Shown piece by piece: positions 1 through 6,757 of a stretch of DNA of 17,966 nucleotides. The translations under genes and the position numbers were made by a program. This stretch comes from Calditrichaeota bacterium AABM5.125.24. GTDB lineage: Bacteria; Electryoneota; AABM5-125-24; Hatepunaeales; Hatepunaeaceae. The stretch spans positions 1 to 17,966 of the forward strand of contig MWJR01000315.1 of NCBI GenBank assembly GCA_002127415.1, given 5' to 3'. How positions within the stretch are numbered: the first letter of the stretch is position 1; each line of letters opens with the position of its first letter. The notes under the pieces were generated by a model. That model saw only the letters and a program-made list of their open reading frames with translations. It searched no databases and had not been told where the DNA came from.

Positions 1-81
1 GGCAAAGGTTCCCAGCCCCAGGATTAACGCCACCTGACAGCTCAGAGCCCTGTATCCGGCTCTAATACGACCGGCCATCAT
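1..81 (-). CDS. Unrecognised protein, N-terminus only (cut by window edge)
   Basis: The frame opens with two adjacent ATG codons directly after the flhG stop (TGA-ATG-ATG) and stays open for 27 codons to the window edge. The visible residues begin MMAGRIRAGYRALSCQ and continue into a hydrophobic stretch (VALILGLGTF). A short basic N-terminus followed by a hydrophobic segment suggests a signal anchor or first membrane helix. The position immediately after flhG, with no spacer, suggests co-transcription and probably coupling with flhF-flhG. The family cannot be recognised from 27 residues. In other genomes fliA or small membrane proteins often follow flhG, but this N-terminus does not look like FliA. 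Confidence 0.55.
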   Translation of the reverse strand, partial: MMAGRIRAGYRALSCQVALILGLGTFA

Positions 82-972
82 TCACTCCGGGTTGCCTCTG
101 ACGATACGCTCCAGCAGTGTCTGATCCTCTTCATCCGGTGGATGCGGGCGTTTCTGAAGCAGCTTTCGAGCCATCATCCGTATCGCCACCGCGGCTGCAC
201 ACCTGGGAAACTTCAACACAAACGGCGCCTGAAGCATAACCGACTTGGCCACGCAGGCATCGGTTGGCAGATGCCCCAGGAACTCAATCGGTATGTTGAG
301 GAAATTCTGCACCACAAGGTTCAGTTTATCGAATACCTCCGCCGCCTCCTCGATCGAACTGACCATATTGACCAGCAGACGGACGCGAAGGGTCGGATTG
401 CGGTGGGTGGCAACCTTTATCATAGAGTAGGCGTCGGTGATGGCGGTCGGCTCGGGGTTTGTCACCATCACCACCTCGTGAGAGCTGGTCACATAGCTGA
501 CGATGGATTGTGTCAGTCCGGCCCCCGTGTCTATAATGAGGTAGTCGTGCTCCTTTTCGAGCTCGGCGAAGCTCTCCAGCAGCCGCCGTTGAACCTGGTC
601 GTCCAGTTCGAGCATCTCCAGCACACCGCTGGAACCTGGGAGGATATCTATCCCGCCTGGTCCCTGGATGATGACATCCTGCATAAGCCTGTCGCCGGCG
701 AAGACGTCCGACAGGTTATATCTGGGGCGGACGCCGAGCAGGATGTCGAGGTTGGCCAGGTTGGTGTCGGCATCTATCAGGAGCACCTTCTGGCCGAACC
801 CGGCCAGAACGATAGCCGTATTTAAGGCATAATTCGACTTGCCGACCCCGCCTTTGCCGCTGGTGACGCTCAGCCGGTGTGCACCGACTGACCATCCCGA
901 TTTTCGCCCGTTCCCCCTGCGGCGCTCCTCCTGTTTCAATCTCCGGAGCCGGTCAGCCTGGCCGTCAGCCAA
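82..972 (-). CDS. flhG: FlhG (FleN/YlxH), MinD-like ATPase controlling flagellar number
   Basis: This is a ParA/MinD-family ATPase that partners FlhF and restrains flagellar number and placement at the inner membrane. The deviant Walker A motif KGGVGKS lies near residues 40-46, followed by LLIDADTNLANLD and a conserved IIDTGAG. The C-terminus is rich in basic and hydrophobic residues (FPRCAAAVAIRMMARKLL), as expected for a MinD-type membrane-targeting helix. I prefer the TTG at 972 as start: a GGAGG lies 6 nt upstream, it overlaps the flhF stop by 8 nt, and the protein then opens with ADGQADRLRRL, which resembles the DQAxxLR helix FlhG uses to stimulate FlhF. An in-frame TTG at 1023 would add 17 residues but has no clear ribosome site. 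The length of 296 aa is normal for the family. Confidence 0.93.
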   Translation of the reverse strand: MADGQADRLRRLKQEERRRGNGRKSGWSVGAHRLSVTSGKGGVGKSNYALNTAIVLAGFGQKVLLIDADTNLANLDILLGVRPRYNLSDVFAGDRLMQDVIIQGPGGIDILPGSSGVLEMLELDDQVQRRLLESFAELEKEHDYLIIDTGAGLTQSIVSYVTSSHEVVMVTNPEPTAITDAYSMIKVATHRNPTLRVRLLVNMVSSIEEAAEVFDKLNLVVQNFLNIPIEFLGHLPTDACVAKSVMLQAPFVLKFPRCAAAVAIRMMARKLLQKRPHPPDEEDQTLLERIVRGNPE

Positions 973-2176
973 CGGCTTCCTCCGACGGCTCGGCCCGGCT
1001 CTCAGCGGCGATCCACTCTTCAAAGTGGGTCCGCTGCAGCTCGCTCAATCCGTCCGGATTCAGGATCAACTCAGCCAGCTTCCGCGGATTGGCGGTCAGG
1101 ATGTCATCCGGCACGTTCTGGCCGCAGGTCAGATAGGTTGCGGGCAGCGAGCAATTCTCGAGGGCGCTGACTATCATCCCCGGGCCGCGGCCCTCGTCCA
1201 GCTTGGTGAAGACGATTCCGGTCGGCTTCAGCCGCCGGTAGCGCTCGATTATGTCGAGCTGGTCTTCCAAGCGGGTCGATACGCTCAGGCACAGGAGCAG
1301 CTCATCCGGCTGCGCGGCCTCGAGGAAGGCGGCCAGTTCGTCGAGCTTTTCAGCGTCGGCCTGGCTGCGACCGGCGGTGTCGATGAATATCGCATCCCTC
1401 TGAGCGTGGCGGTTCAGCACATTCCTCATCGCGGTGGGTTGGTAAACCGTCTCGATAGGAAGACCGGCGATTGAGGCGAAGGTCTTGAGCTGCTCTATGG
1501 CCGCAACCCTGTAGGTGTCGGCCGAGACCAGCGCCGTATCGTTGCGTCCCCAGTAGCGATAGCTGGTGACCAGCTTGGCCAGGGTGGTGGTCTTGCCGAC
1601 CCCGGTGGGGCCGATCAGGGCGATGATCCTGGATCGCTTGCCCGCAGTCGGCGGTGGCCGACGAACCGGTATCCTGGCAGCCAGCATCCCGACCAGCTCG
1701 CGGTCAACCAGCTCCCCCTCCTCAAGCTGTTCCCCCTTAAACCTGAGGTTGAGCTCCTGCGCCAGCTCTTTGGCGATATGTTCCTCCACCCCCGATCGAA
1801 CCATATCCTTATATCGTTCGGCCAGTCGCTCCGGCAGGCTTGGCATCCGCTCGAACTTAACCTGCTCGGCCAATTCCCGCACGTGCCCCTTAAGGTCGCT
1901 TATCTCCTCGCGCAGGTCCTGCACCAGGCCGGCCGCCGGAACAGATTCCAGCCCCCGTTTCAACTGCGCCGCTCGATCCGTCACCTGAGAGCATGGGAGA
2001 GGCTTATGGTCGGGTGAGGCGGCCGTGACCTCAACTAATTCCCGGGACAGAAAAGAGAGCAGCCCTCCTCGCCGCACCTTCCGTGTGCGCAGGATAACGG
2101 CGTCCTCTCCCAGGGTGCGCCGCACCATAGCCAGCGCATCGCCGATGACCGGCGCGGTAAACCGTCGCACGTTCAT
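965..2176 (-). CDS. flhF: FlhF, SRP-type GTPase for flagellar placement
   Basis: FlhF is a SIMIBI GTPase that marks the site of flagellar assembly and recruits early basal-body parts. The N-terminal part (about 1-50) has the family's opening (RRFTAPVIGDALAMVRRTLG, then DAVILRTRKV). A charged, probably coiled-coil stretch follows at about 85-110. The NG domain carries the P-loop GPTGVGKTTT (189-198), DTYR (220-223), DTAGR (266-270) and TKLDE (324-328), and ends with the typical GQNVPDDI. At 403 aa it is of normal size. The start is ATG with only a weak ribosome site, and a candidate 16-codon ORF ends on this ATG (ATGA overlap). The 3' end overlaps flhG. In many bacteria flhF is expressed with flhA and flhG, and the sigma-54 promoter before flhA fits that arrangement. 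Confidence 0.96.
   Translation of the reverse strand: MNVRRFTAPVIGDALAMVRRTLGEDAVILRTRKVRRGGLLSFLSRELVEVTAASPDHKPLPCSQVTDRAAQLKRGLESVPAAGLVQDLREEISDLKGHVRELAEQVKFERMPSLPERLAERYKDMVRSGVEEHIAKELAQELNLRFKGEQLEEGELVDRELVGMLAARIPVRRPPPTAGKRSRIIALIGPTGVGKTTTLAKLVTSYRYWGRNDTALVSADTYRVAAIEQLKTFASIAGLPIETVYQPTAMRNVLNRHAQRDAIFIDTAGRSQADAEKLDELAAFLEAAQPDELLLCLSVSTRLEDQLDIIERYRRLKPTGIVFTKLDEGRGPGMIVSALENCSLPATYLTCGQNVPDDILTANPRKLAELILNPDGLSELQRTHFEEWIAAESRAEPSEEAVG
979..983 (-). promoter_or_regulatory. Ribosome binding site of flhG inside the flhF 3' end
   Basis: GGAGG on the minus strand sits 6 nt before a TTG codon at 972, within the last codons of flhF. It decides the flhG start in favour of TTG 972 over the TTG at 1023 and implies translational coupling with flhF. 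Confidence 0.6.
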
Positions 2177-2223
2177 CCCGTCGTTTCTAATTCTATTTGA
2201 TTGAAGATAGGAATCTCAGACAT
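2173..2223 (-). CDS. Candidate 16-codon ORF coupled to flhF
   Basis: Between flhA and flhF an ATG at 2223 opens a short frame reading MSEIPIFNQIELETTG that stops at a TGA overlapping the flhF ATG (ATGA). It is preceded by GGAAGGA with a spacer of 4 nt, lying over the end of flhA. That is a better ribosome site than the one directly before flhF. The role would be to hand ribosomes over to flhF, with the peptide itself perhaps irrelevant. It could also be chance: 17 codons in a 48-nt gap is weak evidence, and I recognise no family. Confidence 0.3.
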   Translation of the reverse strand: MSEIPIFNQIELETTG

Positions 2224-2224
2224 A

Positions 2225-4297
2225 TTATCCTTCCGTAGTGACGGTTCCGATCGATTCCACCTGGGTGTTCACCAGCAGCTCCCCGAAGGAGAGCACCGTC
2301 ACGTTGGGCATCACCGGCTCGAGTATCCGATGCACCGCACCTCTGACCGTCGGCGAACAGATGACGATAGGACGCCTCCCGTTCGTGGTGGCCTCATCGG
2401 ACAGCTTTATCATCTGCCGGTAGATGCCATTGATGAGCTTGGGCGACAGCGCCAGCCCACCCAACCCCCGATTCTGAACCCGCTGCAGCTCATCGGATAC
2501 GGCCGCTTCGAGCTGCGGATCGAGGGTGATGGCATAGACCTTGCCGTCATCCTCGCTGAACCGCTCGGTTATGGCCGGTGCCAGGGCGTAGCGGACATAC
2601 TCCACCAGCGTGTCGGGATCCTGGGTGTGCGCTGCATAGTCGGATATGGTCTCGAGGATGACCGCCAGGTCGCGGATCGGTATCCCCTCCTTCAACAGCT
2701 TCTGCAGTATCTTGTGCACAACCCCCAGCGGCATCGGGTTCGGAACCAGCTCTTCCACCACCGAGGGAGATTCCTGCTTGAGGTTGTCGATAAGCTGCTT
2801 GGCGTCCTCACGCGAAAGTATCTTATGGCCGTTGTTCTTCAGCACCTCGACGATGTGCGTGGCGAGGACGGCAGCCGGTTCGACCACGGTATAACCAAGA
2901 CTCTCGGCCTTCTCGCGCTCGGAGGCGGCGATCCACTGCGCCGGCAGGCCGTAGGTGGGTTCGCGGGTTGACGGCCCCTTAACCGTGCCGGTGGCGGTGC
3001 CCGGGTTCAGGGCCAGGAAGTTGCCCACGCGCAGCTCACCCCGGGCGACCTCGTTGCCGCGCACCTTGATAACATAGTCGTTTGCTCTGAGCTGCAGATT
3101 GTCCCGGATACGGATGGGGGGGATGATGATCCCCATCTCCAGTGCCTGCTGCCTGCGTATCAGGGAGATGCGGCTTATCAGGTCGCCGTCCTGCTCCTTA
3201 TCCACCAGAGGGATGAGACCGTAGCCGATCTCCAGCTCGAGCGGATCGACGTGAAGATAGTCGGTAATCCTCTCCTCGGCCGCAGCATCGGGTCTTTTTT
3301 CCAGTTCAGCCAGTGCCGCCTGCTTCTCACCGCGGGATGTCATCACCGCAAGAAAGCTGGTCGAGCCGGCCAGGACCAGGAACGGAACCGTCGGCAGGCC
3401 GGGCAACAGGGCGAACAAGAGGAGCACTCCTGAGGCGATAGCCACGGGGCGCGGCTGATAGAGGAGCTGTCCGGTCAGCTCGCGTCCGAGGTGGGCCTCA
3501 GACGCGGCTCGAGAGACCAGAATCCCGGCCGAGGTTGAGATGATCAGTGCCGGCACCTGCGTGACCAGCCCATCGCCGATGGTCAGCATGGTATAGGTCT
3601 GCAGCGCCTCCTCCAGCGGCATACCGCGCTGGATGATCCCGATAAAGAGTCCGCCGAAGATGTTGACCAGGGTTATCAGGATGCCGGCTACTGCGTCCCC
3701 CCGCACGAACTTGGCCGCGCCGTCCATCGCGCCGTAGAAGTCGGCCCCACGCCCGATCTTCTCCCGCCGCTCCCTGGCCTCATCCTCGTCGATCAGGCCG
3801 TTGTTCAGGTCGGCGTCGATGGCCATCTGCTTGCCGGGCATAGCGTCCAGGGTAAAGCGCGCCGCCACCTCCGCTATCCGCCCGGAACCCTTGGTGATGA
3901 CGATGAAGTTTATCATCACCAGGATGACGAATATTACCAGTCCGACGATATAGTTGCCCTTGACCACGAAACCGCCGAAGGCGTCGATGACGCGGCCGGC
4001 ATAGCCGTCTGCCAGGATCAGCCTGGTTGAGGCGACATTCAGCCCCAGCCGGAACAGCGTCACAACCAGCAGCAGCCCCGGAAAGACCGAGAAATTAAGC
4101 GGCTCCGAGGTATACATCGCCATCAGCAGCACCAATAGCGCCAGGGCGATATTGGCGGCCAGCAGCAGGTCGAGCATATAGACCGGTATGGGAAAGACCA
4201 TCAGGAAGACTATACCGATCACCGCCACTGCGATCAGGACGTCAGCCCGGCCCAGAATCCCCGCTAAGAAGGGATTACGCTCGTACCCAGCTTCCAC
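2225..4297 (-). CDS. flhA: FlhA, flagellar type III export gate protein
   Basis: FlhA is the large inner-membrane subunit of the flagellar export gate. It forms a nonameric ring whose cytoplasmic domain binds chaperone-substrate complexes. About eight hydrophobic segments fill residues 1-320. The family signature is present: LFRLGLNVASTRLIL (81-95), and between membrane segments the conserved loop AARFTLDAMPGKQMAIDADL (145-164) followed by the acidic/basic run EDEARERREK. The soluble C-terminal domain runs from about 330 to 690. Length 690 aa is typical. The start is GTG at 4297: it is the only start codon after an in-frame TAA, and its ribosome site is poor. A strong sigma-54 promoter lies 84 nt upstream, so flhA appears to head its own transcription unit with flhF and flhG. 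Confidence 0.97.
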   Translation of the reverse strand: MEAGYERNPFLAGILGRADVLIAVAVIGIVFLMVFPIPVYMLDLLLAANIALALLVLLMAMYTSEPLNFSVFPGLLLVVTLFRLGLNVASTRLILADGYAGRVIDAFGGFVVKGNYIVGLVIFVILVMINFIVITKGSGRIAEVAARFTLDAMPGKQMAIDADLNNGLIDEDEARERREKIGRGADFYGAMDGAAKFVRGDAVAGILITLVNIFGGLFIGIIQRGMPLEEALQTYTMLTIGDGLVTQVPALIISTSAGILVSRAASEAHLGRELTGQLLYQPRPVAIASGVLLLFALLPGLPTVPFLVLAGSTSFLAVMTSRGEKQAALAELEKRPDAAAEERITDYLHVDPLELEIGYGLIPLVDKEQDGDLISRISLIRRQQALEMGIIIPPIRIRDNLQLRANDYVIKVRGNEVARGELRVGNFLALNPGTATGTVKGPSTREPTYGLPAQWIAASEREKAESLGYTVVEPAAVLATHIVEVLKNNGHKILSREDAKQLIDNLKQESPSVVEELVPNPMPLGVVHKILQKLLKEGIPIRDLAVILETISDYAAHTQDPDTLVEYVRYALAPAITERFSEDDGKVYAITLDPQLEAAVSDELQRVQNRGLGGLALSPKLINGIYRQMIKLSDEATTNGRRPIVICSPTVRGAVHRILEPVMPNVTVLSFGELLVNTQVESIGTVTTEG

Positions 4298-4327
4298 TGC
4301 ACTGCCCGTGATTTAACCACGAAACAA

Positions 4328-4346
4328 GCAGGCAACAATTGCCTGC
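4328..4346 (-). other. Stem-loop in the flhA leader
   Basis: A perfect 8-bp stem (GCAGGCAA / TTGCCTGC) with a 3-nt loop lies between the predicted sigma-54 start point (about 4370) and the flhA GTG. Minus-strand sequence after it is TTGTTTCG, only slightly T-rich, so it is a poor intrinsic terminator. It could shape the flhA leader or stop some read-through from flhB. Confidence 0.5.
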
Positions 4347-4380
4347 CGGAAATGGTTTTAGCCCCACTCTGAGGGGGATG

Positions 4381-4396
4381 AGCAACCTCTGTGCCA
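4381..4396 (-). promoter_or_regulatory. Sigma-54 promoter upstream of flhA
   Basis: The minus strand reads TGGCAC-AGAGG-TTGCT. This matches the -24/-12 consensus, with exactly 10 nt between the GG and GC dinucleotides. Transcription should start near 4370, giving a leader of about 73 nt before the flhA GTG at 4297. It lies in the 177-nt gap between flhB and flhA and has the same core as the promoter before flgD. Sigma-54 control of flhA-flhF-flhG is known in polar flagellates such as Vibrio and Pseudomonas. An enhancer-binding protein of the FleQ/FlrC/FlgR type would be required but is not in the window. Confidence 0.85.
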
Positions 4397-4411
4397 CCCC
4401 AAGTGGTTGTA

Positions 4412-4429
4412 TCAGGTGTCCCCACCTGA
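4412..4429. repeat. Inverted repeat just upstream of the flhA sigma-54 promoter
   Basis: TCAGGTG and CACCTGA form a perfect 7-bp inverted repeat around a 4-nt centre. It is centred about 50 nt before the predicted flhA start point and 16 nt upstream of the -24 element. It could be a regulator-binding site or an RNA hairpin after flhB (minus-strand loop GGGA). No copy is visible near the flgD promoter, so a shared activator site is not supported. Confidence 0.4.
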
Positions 4430-4474
4430 CACTCAAATCCAGATGCGTCTGCCAACACGCGTTTACATCTATCC

Positions 4475-5536
4475 TCACGCGGCCTCCTTCAGCCGGTAGA
4501 CCAGTGCCAGCACCTCCGCCACCGCCTGGAACAGCTCATAAGGTATCTCCCAGCCGACCTCGACCGTTCGGTAGAGGGCTCGCGCCAGCTCGGGCTCCTC
4601 GACTATCGGGATATCGTTCTCCTCGGCGATCCTCTTTATCCGCTCGGCCAGCTTGCGGGCCCCCTTGGCGATAACCTTCGGCGCCGACATAACCTCAGCG
4701 TCATACTTCAGCGCCACGGCCACGTGCACCGGATTGGAGACCACCACATCCGCCTCGGGAAGCTTCTTTATCATCCGGTTGAGCGAGGTCCGGTATTGTA
4801 TCCTGCGCAGATGGGCCTTGATCTTGGGGTCACCCTCGGTCTGCTTGTGCTCGTCCTTCACCTCCTGCTTGGTCATCTTCAGATCCTGGATGTGCTTCCA
4901 CCTCTGGAACTTCAGGTCGAGCAGGCCCAGGAGCAGGATGACCAGCGCCACCCGCAGGCAGAGCTTTAACGCCACGGCAGCGATAGCGGCGATTATCTGC
5001 CCCACCTGCTGGTCCATCAGGGGTAATAAACCCGGTATCTCGGCCTTTATGGTCAGGTAGCCGATCCACCCGACGATGATCAGCTTAAGTATCCCCTTGG
5101 CCGCCTCCACCAGACCACGCAGTGAGAATACCCTCTTCAGCCCCTGGACCGGGTTCAGGCGGTTGAACTGGGGGGTGACAGGCTTGGTAGTGAAGGTCAC
5201 GCCGACCTGAAGGACGTTCGCGGCAAGACCGACCAGCGCCACCATCAACATAAACGGCGCCAGCAGCTTCACCACAAACCAGCCCCCCAACTTGAAGTAG
5301 CCCGGGATGTTCTGGGTGGTCAGGGTGATCGCGGACAGCTCACCGTAGATGGCTCGAAAGCACCAGCAAATCTGATCGACTATCCCATTCCCGAAGATAA
5401 GCAGCGCCACGGTTCCGGTGATCAGCACCACGGCGGTGCCGAGCTCGACCGACTGCGGCACGGTCCCCTGCTGACGCGCCCGCTGCTTCTTTCGCGCCGT
5501 CGGCTGTTCGGTCTTCTCCTGGAACTCTTCAGGCAT
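4475..5536 (-). CDS. flhB: FlhB, flagellar export switch protein (NPVH cleavage site)
   Basis: FlhB is an inner-membrane export-gate protein whose cytoplasmic domain self-cleaves to switch export from rod/hook to filament substrates, prompted by FliK. The ATG at 5536 gives the canonical opening MPEEFQEKTEQPTARKKQRA. The same frame is open 22 codons further upstream, but that stretch runs into the intergenic hairpins and lacks family similarity. Membrane segments occupy about residues 30-215, followed by the conserved DLKMTKQEVKDEHKQTEGDP linker. The cleavage motif, normally NPTH, reads NPVH at residues 268-271, with downstream family features intact (VAVALKYD, APKVIAKG, PIVEEPELARALY). Length 353 aa is normal. 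AAGGGA 7 nt upstream can serve as ribosome site. Confidence 0.95.
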   Translation of the reverse strand: MPEEFQEKTEQPTARKKQRARQQGTVPQSVELGTAVVLITGTVALLIFGNGIVDQICWCFRAIYGELSAITLTTQNIPGYFKLGGWFVVKLLAPFMLMVALVGLAANVLQVGVTFTTKPVTPQFNRLNPVQGLKRVFSLRGLVEAAKGILKLIIVGWIGYLTIKAEIPGLLPLMDQQVGQIIAAIAAVALKLCLRVALVILLLGLLDLKFQRWKHIQDLKMTKQEVKDEHKQTEGDPKIKAHLRRIQYRTSLNRMIKKLPEADVVVSNPVHVAVALKYDAEVMSAPKVIAKGARKLAERIKRIAEENDIPIVEEPELARALYRTVEVGWEIPYELFQAVAEVLALVYRLKEAA

Positions 5537-5556
5537 TCCACTGTCCCTTAGGGTGG

Positions 5557-5659
5557 CGGACTTGAGTGTCCGATTTACTGAAATTGCTGGTGGACCGGAC
5601 ACTCCTGTCCGGTCAAATCAGAAGCAGGCAGATAATTGCTCGGACAAGAGTGTCCGAGC
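5557..5659. repeat. Cluster of three related hairpins between fliR and flhB
   Basis: Three inverted repeats share the core CGGAC(A/T)-N4-TGTCCG. The copy at 5557-5572 has a 6-bp stem with one mismatch and loop TGAG. The copy at 5593-5614 has a perfect 9-bp stem (GACCGGACA) and loop CTCC. The copy at 5638-5659 has a perfect 9-bp stem (GCTCGGACA) and loop AGAG. They lie 36-45 nt apart and fill most of the 139-nt gap. No T-run follows, so they do not look like simple terminators. The shared core with differing loops suggests REP-like dispersed elements or repeated sites for a protein. Confidence 0.75.
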
Positions 5660-5675
5660 TACCAGTTATATCCGG

Positions 5676-6455
5676 TCACAGCCCGGCCATAACACCGATA
5701 AACTCACGCAGCACCTGCACAAAGCGGTTGAACACCTTATCTATCACATACAGGAACAGCGGCCAGGTCAGGGCCAGCCCTAACAGTCCCAGTCCGATCT
5801 TAAGCGGGAAGGCGACGATAAACACGTTCATCCGTGGCAGCATCCGGGCTACAAATGCCAGGGTAATCTGGGTGAGCAGGAGCATCGCAATGACCGGCGC
5901 ACCCAGCTTGATCGCAATGACAAACACCTCCGCCGTCAGCTGTCCGTAGCTGAGCGCCATCGCCGGTGGAAAGACCGCCCCTCCGAGGGGAATGAGTTCG
6001 AATGATTCACCCAGGGCCCGCAGAAAGCTGTGATGGACGTTGAGGGTTATAAAGATCATCAGGGCCACCAGGTATTGCAGCTGCCCGATTATCGAGACCC
6101 GCCCCCCAAGACTGGGGTCGATGACCTGCACAATGCCGAACCCCATCTGAAAACCGATGATGGTTCCCGCGAACTGAGCCCCGACCAGCACCAGAAGCGT
6201 GACCAGCCCGAACAACAGCCCCACCATAACCTCGGAGATGGCCGCCGCGGCCAACGGCAGCACGCCGGGCGGCGCCTGAACCAGATGCATATGAGCCACC
6301 GGGGTCAAAACCAGCGCGATGACGAATGCTATGCCGGCCTTGACCTGCACCGGCACCGCCTGATAGCCGAAGACCGGCATCAGCGCCACGGCTGTGCCGG
6401 TCCGCAGGAAACTCAGCATAAACGCCTCGATCAGCTGAAAATCAAAGCCGAACAA
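5676..6455 (-). CDS. fliR: FliR, flagellar export gate membrane protein
   Basis: FliR joins FliP and FliQ in the helical export-gate core inside the MS ring. At 259 aa it matches the family and consists almost entirely of hydrophobic segments, with the conserved early pattern FLRTGTAVALMPVFG, the central GTIIGFQMGFGIVQVIDPS and the later ARMLPRMNVFIVAFPLKIGLG region. The start is TTG at 6455: no ATG or GTG occurs in this frame before the upstream TAG, and the protein begins at the expected point for FliR. A 32-nt gap separates it from fliQ. FliR can be fused to FlhB in some bacteria; here they are separate, with a repeat-filled gap between. Confidence 0.94.
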   Translation of the reverse strand: MFGFDFQLIEAFMLSFLRTGTAVALMPVFGYQAVPVQVKAGIAFVIALVLTPVAHMHLVQAPPGVLPLAAAAISEVMVGLLFGLVTLLVLVGAQFAGTIIGFQMGFGIVQVIDPSLGGRVSIIGQLQYLVALMIFITLNVHHSFLRALGESFELIPLGGAVFPPAMALSYGQLTAEVFVIAIKLGAPVIAMLLLTQITLAFVARMLPRMNVFIVAFPLKIGLGLLGLALTWPLFLYVIDKVFNRFVQVLREFIGVMAGL

Positions 6456-6487
6456 CGCCGCAACCCCGAATAGCTAACCCCATAGCC

Positions 6488-6757
6488 TCACTTTATCCCC
6501 GCCCCAATAAAGCTGAACAGCTCACTGGCGAAGCGGCCAACCACATTTATCATCCAGGGCATCGTGAACAGCAACACCGCCGCCACAACCAGGATCTTGG
6601 GGATAAAGGTCAGCGTCATCTCATGCACCTGTGTCACCGCCTGGAACAGGCTGATCAGGATTCCGACCACCAGGCCGGCTATCAACATCGGCGCGGCGAT
6701 CATCAACGCCGTCAATACAGTCTGTTTACAGATCCATATCGCAAACTCGGTGGTCAT
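6488..6757 (-). CDS. fliQ: FliQ, small flagellar export gate protein
   Basis: FliQ contributes two-helix subunits to the FliPQR export channel. The ATG at 6757 gives MTTEFAIWICKQTVLTAL and an 89-aa protein, the standard length. It has two hydrophobic segments (about 15-40 and 52-75) and the family element LISLFQAVTQVHEMTLTFIP. The frame extends 14 codons further upstream within fliP, but that Gly-rich addition is not part of the family. The ATG shares its A with the fliP stop (TGATG), which indicates translational coupling. Confidence 0.95.
   Translation of the reverse strand: MTTEFAIWICKQTVLTALMIAAPMLIAGLVVGILISLFQAVTQVHEMTLTFIPKILVVAAVLLFTMPWMINVVGRFASELFSFIGAGIK

Noticed and set aside
2201..2971. 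256-codon plus-strand frame opposite flhA
   Set aside because: Antisense shadow of the FlhA cytoplasmic domain, with no recognisable motif and a composition typical of reverse-frame translation.
4328..4346. Intrinsic terminator after flhB
   Set aside because: The stem is only 8 bp and is followed by TTGTTTCG, not a run of T; it also lies downstream of the sigma-54 start point, so a leader structure is more likely.
4275..4478. 67-codon minus-strand frame across the flhB-flhA gap
   Set aside because: It overlaps the sigma-54 promoter, the leader hairpin and the flhA start, and its product has no family features.
5557..5659. CRISPR array
   Set aside because: The three repeats are short palindromes with varying flanks and loops, spacing is unequal, and there are no cas genes or regular spacers.
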